NCBI GenBank assembly: GCA_947627115.1
Contig: CANQUQ010000008.1
Location: 1-64,000, forward strand
Direction: 5' to 3'
From: an uncultured Acetatifactor sp.
GTDB taxonomy: Bacteria; Bacillota; Clostridia; Lachnospirales; Lachnospiraceae
Length of the DNA stretch: 64,000 bases
A program made the position numbers and the translations under genes. The notes below the pieces were generated by a model that did not search any database, had not been told where the DNA came from, and worked only from the letters and a program-made list of their open reading frames with translations. Shown here piece after piece: positions 33,857 through 42,203 of this stretch; the first letter of the stretch is position 1; each line of letters opens with the position of its first letter.

Positions 33857-33871
33857 GCCGCCGTGGGCGGC
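33857..33871 (+). other. GC-rich hairpin between rpsK and rpsD
   Basis: GCCGCC-gtg-GGCGGC, 63 bases before rpsD; a second stem AGTGCCG ... CGGCACT (33887-33905) follows it. Related in composition to the mini-hairpins elsewhere, but farther from the start codon. Confidence 0.4.
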
Positions 33872-33933
33872 GCGGTTGGAAGAAAGTGCCGGAATTACGG
33901 CACTGTAAACAATAAAGAAGGGAAAAGAAAAAA

Positions 33934-34527
33934 ATGGCAATCAATCGTGTACCTGTTTTAAAGAGATGTAGGGCACTGGGCCTGGAGCCCTCCTACTTGG
34001 GATATGACAAGAAGTCTAAAAGACAGAATCTGAGGGCCGGCAAGAAGGTAAGTGAGTACGGTCTGCAGCTGCGTGAGAAGCAGAAGGCAAAGTTCATTTA
34101 CGGCGTTCTGGAGAAGCCCTTCAGGAATTATTACGAAAAGGCTGACAGAATGAAGGGCACCACCGGTGAGAATCTGATGGTGATGTTGGAGAGCAGACTG
34201 GACAACGTGGTGTTCAGAATGTGCTTCGCGAGGACCAGAAGAGAGGCAAGACAGATCGTGGGCCACAAGCATGTGCTGGTGAACGGCAGGACGGTGAATA
34301 TTCCTTCCTATCGGGTCAAGGCCGGCGATGTGATCGAAATCAAGGAGAAGGCTAAGTCTCTGCAGAGATACAAGGACATTGTGGAGGTGACCGGCGGCAG
34401 GCTGGTACCTGAGTGGATGGATGTCGATATTGAGAACCTTAAGGGTACCATTAAGAATCTGCCCACCAGAGAGATGATCGATGTCCCTGTAGATGAGATG
34501 CTTATTGTCGAGTTGTACTCCAAGTAA
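33934..34527 (+). CDS. rpsD: 30S ribosomal protein S4
   Basis: 197 residues. S4 N-domain without the zinc-binding Cys cluster (one Cys only, KRCRALG), then [43 protein letters not shown], the S4 RNA-binding domain. 16S nucleation protein and, in other bacteria, autoregulator of the alpha operon or of its own gene. Confidence 0.98.
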   Translation: MAINRVPVLKRCRALGLEPSYLGYDKKSKRQNLRAGKKVSEYGLQLREKQKAKFIYGVLEKPFRNYYEKADRMKGTTGENLMVMLESRLDNVVFRMCFARTRREARQIVGHKHVLVNGRTVNIPSYRVKAGDVIEIKEKAKSLQRYKDIVEVTGGRLVPEWMDVDIENLKGTIKNLPTREMIDVPVDEMLIVELYSK

Positions 34528-34557
34528 GATAATTATTCAAAAAGGAGGATATTCGCA

Positions 34558-35514
34558 GTGTTTGATTTTGAGAGACCTAATATCGAGGTTGCAGAGATTT
34601 CAGAAGACAAGAAGTACGGGAAATTTGTCGTTGAGCCTTTGGAAAGAGGATACGGAATCACACTTGGCAATTCCTTGAGAAGGATCATGCTTTCCTCACT
34701 GCCCGGTGCAGCGGTAAGCCAGGTCAAGATCGAAGGCGTACTGCATGAGTTCAGTTCCGTTCCCGGTGTGAAAGAGGATGTGACTGAGATCATCATGAAC
34801 ATCAAGAGCCTTGCCATCAAAAACAACAGCGAGACCAACGAAGCAAAGATTGCATATATTGAGTATGAGGGCGAGGGCGTTGTACATGCGTCGGATATTC
34901 AGGCGGATCAGGACATTGAGATCCTGAATCCCGATCTGGTGATCGCCACCTTAAGCGGCAAGGACACCAAGCTCTATATGGAGCTGACCATCACCAAGGG
35001 GCGGGGCTATGTGAGCGCCGACAAGAATAAGAGCGGAGATCTGCCCATCGGTGTGATCGCAGTGGATTCCATCTACACTCCCGTGGAGAGAGTAAATGTG
35101 ACCGTGGAGAACACCCGTGTAGGCCAGATCACCGATTATGATAAGCTGACCCTGGACGTATTCACCAACGGGACTCTGGTCCCCGACGAGGCGGTAAGCC
35201 TTGCGGCGAAGGTACTCAGCGAGCATCTGAGCCTTTTTATCGACCTGTCCGAGAATGCCAAGACCGCCGAGGTCATGGTGGAAAAGGAGGACGACGAGAA
35301 GGAGAAGGTGCTGGAGATGAGCATCGACGAGCTGGAGCTCTCCGTGCGCTCTTACAACTGTCTGAAGCGTGCAGGCATCAACACGGTGGAGGAGCTGTGC
35401 AACAAGACCTCCGAGGATATGATGAAGGTCCGCAACCTGGGACGCAAGTCTCTGGAGGAGGTGCTGGCCAAGCTGAAGGAGCTGGGCCTGTCCCTGAATC
35501 CCAGCGAGGAATAG
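34558..35514 (+). CDS. rpoA: RNA polymerase alpha subunit
   Basis: 318 residues from GTG 34558 (AAAGGAGGATATTCGCA). N-terminal assembly domain with [27 protein letters not shown]-terminal UP-element-binding domain with [22 protein letters not shown] and [11 protein letters not shown]. Separated from rplQ by 263 bases with a hairpin AATTGCC-tggc-GGCAATT at about 35588 and no gene. Confidence 0.98.
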   Translation: MFDFERPNIEVAEISEDKKYGKFVVEPLERGYGITLGNSLRRIMLSSLPGAAVSQVKIEGVLHEFSSVPGVKEDVTEIIMNIKSLAIKNNSETNEAKIAYIEYEGEGVVHASDIQADQDIEILNPDLVIATLSGKDTKLYMELTITKGRGYVSADKNKSGDLPIGVIAVDSIYTPVERVNVTVENTRVGQITDYDKLTLDVFTNGTLVPDEAVSLAAKVLSEHLSLFIDLSENAKTAEVMVEKEDDEKEKVLEMSIDELELSVRSYNCLKRAGINTVEELCNKTSEDMMKVRNLGRKSLEEVLAKLKELGLSLNPSEE

Positions 35515-35777
35515 AGCGCGAAAAGAACGTCTGGCCGTTCGCGCCGGAGGGCGCTTCACGGAGAAGCTCTGTGTTTCGCGCAGGAGAAATTGCCTGGCGG
35601 CAATTCTCTCCACAGCAGGTTCAAGAGGCCCAGAGCCTGGGTCGTACGGATAACCGCGGCGGTAAGGCCGATGTGTTCGCCAGCGGTTCATCTCTGAATG
35701 GCATATCAACAAGCATCCGGTAAGTAAGTCCAAAGAGCGTGGCCGGATGTACCATGAATGGAGAAAGGAAGTAAATT

Positions 35778-36383
35778 ATGGCAAAGTACAGAAAACTTGG
35801 GAGAACATCCGCTCAGAGAAAGGCACTGCTGAGAAATCAGGTGACCGCTCTGATACAGAACGGCAAGATCGTTACCACCGAGGCAAAGGCCAAGGAGGTC
35901 CAGAAGATCGCCGACGGTCTGATCGCTATGGCCGTGAGAGAGAAAGACAACTATGAGACCGTGAAGGTCACTGCCAAGGTTGCCCGCAAGGACAAGGACG
36001 GCAGGAGAGTAAAGCAGATCGTTGACAAGGAGACCGGCAAGGTCCTCTCCGACACGCACCGCGATAAGGACGGAAAGATTAAGAGGATCGAGAACGGCGT
36101 TACGGTCACCGTCTACGACGAGGTGGAGAAGGAGATCAAGAAGGATCTTCCCTCCAGACTGCATGCGAGACATCAGATGCTGAAGGTGCTGTATCCTGTG
36201 GTGAGCGTTCCCAAGGAGGCTGCCGGCAGGAAGAAGAATACCAAGGAGATCGATCTCGTGGCAAAGCTCTTCGACGAGTATGCGCCCAAGTATGCTGACC
36301 GCAAGGGCGGTTACACCAGGATCGTCAAGATCGGACAGCGCAAAGGCGATGCGGCGATGGAGGTCATTCTGGAGCTTGTGTAA
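35778..36383 (+). CDS. rplQ: 50S ribosomal protein L17 with large insertion
   Basis: 201 residues versus about 115-130 usual. The N-terminal [23 protein letters not shown] and C-terminal [25 protein letters not shown] match L17. Between them about 70 extra, highly charged residues (roughly 62-130, with [18 protein letters not shown]) appear where the short family goes straight to LHARHQ. L17 sits near the tunnel exit, so the insertion would be on the ribosome surface. A perfect terminator follows. Confidence 0.96.
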   Translation: MAKYRKLGRTSAQRKALLRNQVTALIQNGKIVTTEAKAKEVQKIADGLIAMAVREKDNYETVKVTAKVARKDKDGRRVKQIVDKETGKVLSDTHRDKDGKIKRIENGVTVTVYDEVEKEIKKDLPSRLHARHQMLKVLYPVVSVPKEAAGRKKNTKEIDLVAKLFDEYAPKYADRKGGYTRIVKIGQRKGDAAMEVILELV

Positions 36384-36432
36384 GGATACGGCTGTGTGAG
36401 AACAGCAATGTACGAGCAATGAATAAAAACAT

Positions 36433-36464
36433 GGGGAGGACCCTTCGGTCCTCCCCGTTTTTTA
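36433..36464 (+). terminator. Terminator of the ribosomal supercluster
   Basis: GGGGAGGACC-cttc-GGTCCTCCCC followed by GTTTTTTT. Convergent with the M15 peptidase gene. Confidence 0.92.
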
Positions 36465-36473
36465 ACGGAAAAA

Positions 36474-37442
36474 TCAGTTCCGTTTCTTTTCGAAATGCTG
36501 GTAGTCCTTGCTGTTGTTCCAGTTGCCGCCCCAGATAAAGCCGTGCTCGGTAAAAAGCTTATAGCATAGATCGTTCTCGTCTATCTTGTAGGGAAATTCG
36601 GCCGAGCGGTCGGCGTATTCCTCGGCCTCCGGCGGAAAGATGCTGCGGCTGCGGTTGTTGTAGGTGACGTACGGATTGTAGAAGGGATTTACGTCGACGG
36701 CAAGGCCGAAGGCATGTCTGGAAAGCGTGTCGGTGCCCTCCACCACCCTGTAGTTGAAGCAGGAGGTATTGTTGTCGGCCATGGATGCGTCATCGTCGCC
36801 GTCGTACTCGTCGATCAGCAGGACGCGCTCCAGCCGGTATTCGTTCCGGTACAGCTCATAAAAGATCTCGGTCAGATCCTGAGCGATGTCGCGGTTGCAG
36901 ATCAGCTCGCCTTCTGCAGGTTTTCCGTCAAAATCATAGTGCAGAATGTGTACGTAGCGCAGCTCTTCCACGGTGATCTCCGGCTGGGCCTCCTCCGCCT
37001 GGGACGGGTAGGAAAAGCCGGTGATGTACCGGCGCAGACTGTCCGAGACAGGCTCGTAGTAAAAGCCCTCCGCCAGGGTATGGCGCTGCTTCTCCTGTGA
37101 GGTGCCGTTGAGGAGCGCTCCCGTGAGAAGTGACGTTGTTCCTGCATTTTCTTCCGGGGCCGGGGTCTCATCGGGTTCGGACCTATCCGCGTTCTCCGGG
37201 GACGCAGCGGGACCTTCCGCGGCAGGGGATGTCTGCGCCGTATCCCCGTCTGTGTTCGCGCCGTCCTCCTGAGGGACAGCAGTCTGTGTCTGAGACTGGG
37301 ACAGCTGTTTCTCGTGCTCCGTCAGAGTCATGGAATTTCGAGAGGCCGCCTTACTCAACAGTACGGCCAGTACCACAATAGCCGTCAGGACGGCGAACAT
37401 TTTGATCAGCTTGGTTCTGTCCATGGATCTCTCCCTTTTCAC
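36474..37442 (-). CDS. M15-family peptidoglycan peptidase, membrane-anchored
   Basis: 322 residues (312 if the in-frame ATG six codons on is used). One N-terminal membrane helix (MFAVLTAIVVLAVLLS), a low-complexity Ala/Pro/Glu/Thr linker (about 45-110) and a catalytic domain with the zinc motifs SRHAFGLAVDVNP (S-x2-H-x6-D type) and HGFIWGGNWNNSKDYQHFE. Such enzymes (VanY/L-Ala-D-Glu type) trim peptidoglycan stems outside the membrane. Exact bond not deducible. Single gene, convergent with the ribosomal cluster. Confidence 0.85.
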   Translation of the reverse strand: MKRERSMDRTKLIKMFAVLTAIVVLAVLLSKAASRNSMTLTEHEKQLSQSQTQTAVPQEDGANTDGDTAQTSPAAEGPAASPENADRSEPDETPAPEENAGTTSLLTGALLNGTSQEKQRHTLAEGFYYEPVSDSLRRYITGFSYPSQAEEAQPEITVEELRYVHILHYDFDGKPAEGELICNRDIAQDLTEIFYELYRNEYRLERVLLIDEYDGDDDASMADNNTSCFNYRVVEGTDTLSRHAFGLAVDVNPFYNPYVTYNNRSRSIFPPEAEEYADRSAEFPYKIDENDLCYKLFTEHGFIWGGNWNNSKDYQHFEKKRN

Positions 37443-37587
37443 TCATGAGATAAGTTTGCCCAATTCCCTATAAGCATACCACACCGCGGGGAAATTTGTA
37501 AACAGATCCCATGGGTACAGGTACCGTTCTCCCATCGGTACAGACGCCGTTTTCCTCTGCTTGCCGCGCAAGATTGGCCGGAAACAG

Positions 37588-37616
37588 TTGTATTCGGCAC
37601 TCAAATCTGCTATAGT
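37588..37616 (+). promoter_or_regulatory. Promoter of the ecf operon
   Basis: TTGTAT (37588-37593), 17-base spacer, TATAGT (37611-37616). The start site near 37623 argues that ATG 37650, not 37626, begins ecfA1. Confidence 0.65.
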
Positions 37617-37649
37617 TGAGAAAGCATGGGAAAAAAGAGGCAGTGCGGC

Positions 37650-38501
37650 ATGGAGATCGTCAAGACATCAGATTTAGTATATGAATATATCAGGCGCGAC
37701 GAGGAAGGGAACGTGGAGGGTATTACCACGGCGGTGGACAAGGTGAACCTGGACATACGGCAGGGCGAGTTCATTGCCATTCTCGGCCACAACGGTTCCG
37801 GGAAATCCACCCTGGCCAAGCATATCAACGCCATATTGAGTCCCACGGAGGGCACGGTATGGGTGGACGGAATGGATACCTCCCAGGAGGACAAGGTGTG
37901 GGATATCCGCCAGACTGCGGGCATGGTGTTCCAGAATCCGGACAATCAGATCATCGGTCAGGTGGTGGAGGAAGACGTGGGATTTGGCCCCGAAAACATG
38001 GGCATTCCCACAAAGGAGATATGGGAGCGGGTGGAGGAGAGCCTGCGTGCGGTGGGCATGTATGAATTTCGGAAATATTCCCCCAACAAGCTTTCGGGCG
38101 GTCAGAAGCAGAGAGTATCTATCGCGGGCGTGCTGGCCATGCATCCCAAATGTATCGTGCTGGACGAGCCCACGGCCATGCTGGATCCCAGCGGGCGCAG
38201 GGAGGTCATCCGCGCCGTGCGGGGGCTGAACCAGGTGGAGGGAGTGACCGTTATTCTGATCACCCACTATATGGAAGAAATCATTCATGCGGACAGGGTG
38301 TTCGTCATGGATCGGGGCAGGATCGCCATGGAGGGGACGCCGAGGCAGATATTTTCCCAGGTGGAACGTCTGAAGGAGCTTCGGCTGGATGTGCCCCAGG
38401 TGACGCTGCTTGCCTATGAGCTGAAAAAGAGAGGTGTGGAGTTGCCGGACGGGATCCTCACGGAGGAAGAGCTGGCGGATGCCCTGAGCGTATATTGCTG
38501 A
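37650..38501 (+). CDS. ecfA1: ECF transporter ATPase A1
   Basis: About 283 residues from ATG 37650 (AAGAGG upstream). ABC ATPase with Walker [11 protein letters not shown]-loop MVFQNPDNQ, signature LSGGQKQR, Walker [13 protein letters not shown] and the switch His in ITHYMEE. Pairs with EcfA2. Energises uptake of vitamins or metals through exchangeable S proteins; no S-component gene is adjacent, so this is a shared (group II) module, as usual next to truA/rplM in Firmicutes. Confidence 0.95.
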   Translation: MEIVKTSDLVYEYIRRDEEGNVEGITTAVDKVNLDIRQGEFIAILGHNGSGKSTLAKHINAILSPTEGTVWVDGMDTSQEDKVWDIRQTAGMVFQNPDNQIIGQVVEEDVGFGPENMGIPTKEIWERVEESLRAVGMYEFRKYSPNKLSGGQKQRVSIAGVLAMHPKCIVLDEPTAMLDPSGRREVIRAVRGLNQVEGVTVILITHYMEEIIHADRVFVMDRGRIAMEGTPRQIFSQVERLKELRLDVPQVTLLAYELKKRGVELPDGILTEEELADALSVYC

Positions 38502-38516
38502 CAGGAGTTCGATGCG

Positions 38517-39368
38517 ATGTCGATCATAGTAGATCATGTAAATTACATATACGGAGAAGACACTCCGCTGGCAGTGGCGGCGCTGAAGGATGTGTGCCTG
38601 CAGTTCCCGGATGGACAGTTCGTGGGCATCATCGGTCACACCGGTTCCGGCAAGTCGACCCTGGTACAGCATCTGAACGGTCTGCTGAAGGCCACCTCCG
38701 GCCATATTTACTTCAACGGGGAAGACATCTACGACAGGGACTATGACAGAAAAAAGCTGCGAAGCAAGGTGGGGCTCGTATTTCAGTACCCGGAGCATCA
38801 GCTTTTTGAGGTGGATGTTTTTTCCGATGTCTGCTTCGGACCGAAAAATCTGGGTCTGGACAGGCGGGAAGCGGAGCTTCGCGCCTACGAAGCCCTGCGC
38901 AAGGTGGGGCTTGAGGAGGAGCTGTTCTATCAGTCCCCCTTTGACCTGTCCGGAGGACAGAAGCGCCGTGTGGCTATCGCCGGGGTGCTGGCCATGAAGC
39001 CGGATGTGCTGATCCTGGATGAGCCGACGGCAGGTCTGGACCCCAAAGGCCGGGACGAGATCCTGAGTCAGATCAAACGGCTGCAGACCGAAACGGGCAT
39101 GACCATCCTGCTGGTGTCTCACAGCATGGAGGACGTGGCGGAATATGTGGACAGGATCATCGTGATGAACAAGGGAAGCGTCATGTACGACGACGGGCCA
39201 AGAGAGGTGTTCCGGCACTATAAGGAGCTGGAGGAGGTCGGTCTTGCGGCCCCTCAGGTGACTTACATCCTGCACCGGCTGAAGGAGAAGGGAATGGATG
39301 TGGACGTGAGCGCCACTACGGTGGGGGAGGCTGCCGAGACCGTGCTGCGGGCGCTGGGACGGCGGTAG
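38517..39368 (+). CDS. ecfA2: ECF transporter ATPase A2
   Basis: 283 residues. Walker A GHTGSGKST, Q-loop LVFQYPEHQLFE, signature LSGGQKRR, Walker B VLILDEPTAGLDP, His in VSHSMED. YPEHQLFE is typical of EcfA2. 15 bases after ecfA1. Confidence 0.95.
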   Translation: MSIIVDHVNYIYGEDTPLAVAALKDVCLQFPDGQFVGIIGHTGSGKSTLVQHLNGLLKATSGHIYFNGEDIYDRDYDRKKLRSKVGLVFQYPEHQLFEVDVFSDVCFGPKNLGLDRREAELRAYEALRKVGLEEELFYQSPFDLSGGQKRRVAIAGVLAMKPDVLILDEPTAGLDPKGRDEILSQIKRLQTETGMTILLVSHSMEDVAEYVDRIIVMNKGSVMYDDGPREVFRHYKELEEVGLAAPQVTYILHRLKEKGMDVDVSATTVGEAAETVLRALGRR

Positions 39369-39431
39369 GAACATGGGCACACCGGTGCGGTGCAGGAAAA
39401 ATGCGGGCCGTACGTGCCGGCGGGAGACGAT

Positions 39432-40244
39432 ATGCTTAGAGATATTACCTTAGGACAATATTATCAGACGGATTCCGTGATACACAGGTTGGATCCCAGA
39501 GTCAAGCTGGGAGGAACGCTGCTGTTCATTCTGTCCCTTTTTCTGTTCGATCACTTTACGGGCTATCTGGTGGCCGTAGTGTTTCTTGGAATCGTGATCA
39601 GGCTGTCGCATGTGCCTTTCCGATTCATGGTAAAGGGCATGAAAGCAATACTTTTTCTGCTGATCCTTACCGTGACCTTCAATCTGTTCCTCACGCCGGG
39701 GACGGAGCTGGTATCCTTCTGGAGGCTGAGGATCACATGGGAGGGATTGGCGATGGCGGTCACTATGGCGGCAAGGCTGACCATACTCATTATCGGCTCC
39801 TCCGTTATGACGCTGACTACCACTCCGAACAACCTGACGGACGGCATGGAAAAAATGATGAAGCCTCTGAAGCTGCTGCATGTTCCGGTACATGAGGTGG
39901 CCATGATGATGTCTATTGCGCTGCGGTTCATCCCCATCCTGCTGGAGGAAACGGACAAGATCATGAAGGCGCAACTCGCCAGGGGGGCGGATTTTGAGAG
40001 CGGAAATATTTTTAAGAGGGCAAAGGCCATGGTGCCGCTTCTGGTGCCGTTGTTCGTCTCTGCCTTCCACAGAGCCAACGATCTGGCTATGGCGATGGAG
40101 TCCAGATGCTATCGCGGAGGAGAGGGCAGGACAAAGATGAAGCCCCTGATCTACCAGAGGCGGGACAGGCTGGCATATCTGTGCATTTTCTGCTATCTGG
40201 CGGTCAGCATTATTTTGGGAAGGCTGGTGTGGCTGTGGATATGA
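39432..40244 (+). CDS. ecfT: ECF transporter membrane subunit T
   Basis: 270 residues from ATG 39432 (GGGAGACGAT); the ORF-track start is 42 bases upstream. Five or more membrane helices and the two coupling motifs that bind the ATPases (AQLARGADFE and ESRCYRGGEGR). Ends in ATGA overlap with truA. Confidence 0.94.
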   Translation: MLRDITLGQYYQTDSVIHRLDPRVKLGGTLLFILSLFLFDHFTGYLVAVVFLGIVIRLSHVPFRFMVKGMKAILFLLILTVTFNLFLTPGTELVSFWRLRITWEGLAMAVTMAARLTILIIGSSVMTLTTTPNNLTDGMEKMMKPLKLLHVPVHEVAMMMSIALRFIPILLEETDKIMKAQLARGADFESGNIFKRAKAMVPLLVPLFVSAFHRANDLAMAMESRCYRGGEGRTKMKPLIYQRRDRLAYLCIFCYLAVSIILGRLVWLWI

Positions 40245-41011
40245 GCGAGGAGCTGAGCAGAAAGCGGATACGGCTGACCGTCGCCTACGACGGCACCGAT
40301 TATCACGGGTGGCAGGTGCAGGACAACGGAAATACCATTGAGCATGAACTGAACCGGGCGCTTTCCGAGCTTTTGGGCGAACCGATACAGGTGATCGGCG
40401 CCAGCCGCACGGACGCGGGCGTGCACGCCCTGGGGAATATCGCCGTGTTCGACACGAAAAGCCGCATGCCCGCGGAAAGGTTCGCATACGCCCTGAACCG
40501 GCGGCTGCCGGAGGACATTCGCATTCAGCGTTCCGAAGAGGTGGCGGCGGACTGGCATCCCAGACATTGTGAGAGCCGCAAGACATATGAGTACAGAATA
40601 TACCGCGGGGAATTTCCCATGCCGGTGAGGAGGCGGTATTCCTATTTTACCTATCGGCCTCTGAATGTGGAGCAGATGCGCAGAGCGGCGGCGTACCTGG
40701 TGGGGGAGCACGATTTTAAGAGCTTCTGTCAGGCCGGCGCCTCGGTGCAGAGCACGGTGCGGACGGTCTATTCCCTGGAGATCGAGGAGCAGGGACCGGA
40801 GCTGGTGATCCGTGTCTGCGGCAGCGGTTTTCTCTACAATATGGTGCGGATCATTGCGGGGACCTTGATGGAGGTGGGGCAGGGAAAACGGACCCCTGAG
40901 TCCGTGGAAGAGACGCTTCGCGCAAGAGACCGGGCAGCAGCGGGCCCTACCGCTCCGGCGCACGGACTGACGCTGGTGAAGTATGAGTTTTTACAGAAAA
41001 ATAAAGGTTGA
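40241..41011 (+). CDS. truA: tRNA pseudouridine(38-40) synthase
   Basis: 256 residues from ATG 40241, coupled to ecfT. Catalytic Asp in GASRTDAGVHALGN; conserved RIRLTVAYDGTDYHGWQ start and SGFLYNMVRIIAGTL. Modifies the anticodon stem-loop of several tRNAs. The ecfA1-ecfA2-ecfT-truA-rplM-rpsI order is common in Firmicutes. Confidence 0.96.
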   Translation: MSEELSRKRIRLTVAYDGTDYHGWQVQDNGNTIEHELNRALSELLGEPIQVIGASRTDAGVHALGNIAVFDTKSRMPAERFAYALNRRLPEDIRIQRSEEVAADWHPRHCESRKTYEYRIYRGEFPMPVRRRYSYFTYRPLNVEQMRRAAAYLVGEHDFKSFCQAGASVQSTVRTVYSLEIEEQGPELVIRVCGSGFLYNMVRIIAGTLMEVGQGKRTPESVEETLRARDRAAAGPTAPAHGLTLVKYEFLQKNKG

Positions 41012-41036
41012 CATAAAGCTTTGAGTATAGTAAAAT
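41008..41036 (+). promoter_or_regulatory. Promoter of rplM-rpsI
   Basis: TTGACA (41008-41013) overlaps the truA stop; 17-base spacer; TAAAAT (41031-41036). Gives a 5' leader of about 160 bases with no gene in it. Confidence 0.75.
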
Positions 41037-41202
41037 GTATGACTGTGACAGTGGATCTGAACGCTGAGCCAAAGCCCCGGCGAAGCGTTGGAGATAGAGA
41101 AGTCAAGCCGTTCTGTGGAAATGTGTGACGTGGCCGGACATCTGCGGAGCACATGATAAGCAGGACAATAACGAAATGACAAAGCAACACGGAGGGAACA
41201 TA

Positions 41203-41631
41203 ATGAAAACATTTATGGCTAGTCCAGCTACAATCGATAGAAAATGGTATGTAGTAGACGCTACAGACATGCATCTCGGACGCCTTGCTTCCGAGGTGGC
41301 GAAGATTCTGAGAGGAAAGAACAAGCCTATCTTTACCCCTCACATCGACACGGGAGATTACGTGATCGTTGTGAATGCGGAGAAGGTGAAGGTTACCGGC
41401 AAAAAGCTGGATCAGAAGATCTATTATCATCATTCCGACTATGTTGGAGGAATGAAGGAGACCACCTTGAGAGTAAAGTTAGCCAAGAAGCCGGAGGAAG
41501 TGATCGAGCTTGCAGTGAAGGGCATGCTTCCCAAGGGACCTTTAGGAAGACAGATGTACAAGAAACTTTTCGTTTACGCAGGACCTGACCACAAGCATGC
41601 GGCTCAGAAGCCTGAGGCACTGACATTCTAA
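41203..41631 (+). CDS. rplM: 50S ribosomal protein L13
   Basis: 142 residues from ATG 41203 (ACGGAGGGAACATA). [20 protein letters not shown] and [22 protein letters not shown] are family marks. Early assembly protein and repressor of its own operon in E. coli. Confidence 0.98.
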   Translation: MKTFMASPATIDRKWYVVDATDMHLGRLASEVAKILRGKNKPIFTPHIDTGDYVIVVNAEKVKVTGKKLDQKIYYHHSDYVGGMKETTLRVKLAKKPEEVIELAVKGMLPKGPLGRQMYKKLFVYAGPDHKHAAQKPEALTF

Positions 41632-41648
41632 AGTAGGAGGAAAAGATC

Positions 41649-42044
41649 ATGGCTAAGACTGAGAAATACTACGGCACAGGCAGAAGAAAGAAATCCATCG
41701 CCAGGGTATATCTGGTGCCCGGAAAAGGCAATGTTACCATCAATAAGAGAACCATGGATGATTATTTTGGTCTGGAGACCTTGAAGGTGATCGTTCGCCA
41801 GCCCCTGGTGGCTACCGAGAATACCGAGAAGTTCGACGTGATCGTGAATGTTCGCGGCGGCGGCTACACCGGTCAGGCGGGTGCGATCAGACACGGCATC
41901 GCCAGAGCGCTGCTTCAGGTGGACAACGATTACAGGCCCGTTCTGAAAAGGGCAGGTTATCTGACAAGAGACCCCCGTATGAAGGAGAGAAAGAAGTACG
42001 GTCTCAAGGCAGCCCGCCGCGCACCGCAGTTTTCAAAGAGATAA
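41649..42044 (+). CDS. rpsI: 30S ribosomal protein S9
   Basis: 131 residues; [28 protein letters not shown] and the C-terminal [27 protein letters not shown] whose last Arg touches P-site tRNA. AGTAGGAGGAAAAGATC upstream. Followed by a terminator. Confidence 0.98.
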   Translation: MAKTEKYYGTGRRKKSIARVYLVPGKGNVTINKRTMDDYFGLETLKVIVRQPLVATENTEKFDVIVNVRGGGYTGQAGAIRHGIARALLQVDNDYRPVLKRAGYLTRDPRMKERKKYGLKAARRAPQFSKR

Positions 42045-42073
42045 GCAGCCGTCTGCTGACGGAACGTATGTAC

Positions 42074-42110
42074 AAAGCCTCTGGATGCTTGCATCCAAGA
42101 GGCTTTTGTT
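42074..42110 (+). terminator. Terminator behind rpsI
   Basis: AGCCTC-t-GGATGC-tt-GCATCC-aa-GAGGCT, then TTTGTT. Confidence 0.85.
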
Positions 42111-42140
42111 ATGTGGTCTGCCCGCAGGAGCGAGGGGCAA

Positions 42141-42170
42141 TTGACAAAAAAATCGAAATAGGGTTATGAT
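42141..42170 (+). promoter_or_regulatory. Promoter of the TPR fusion gene
   Basis: TTGACA (42141-42146), 17-18-base spacer, TTATGA/TATGAT (42164-42170). Start codon at 42204 with GGGACGG upstream. Confidence 0.65.
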
Positions 42171-42203
42171 AAAGCTATCTTAAATAAGACGGGACGGATA
42201 GCA

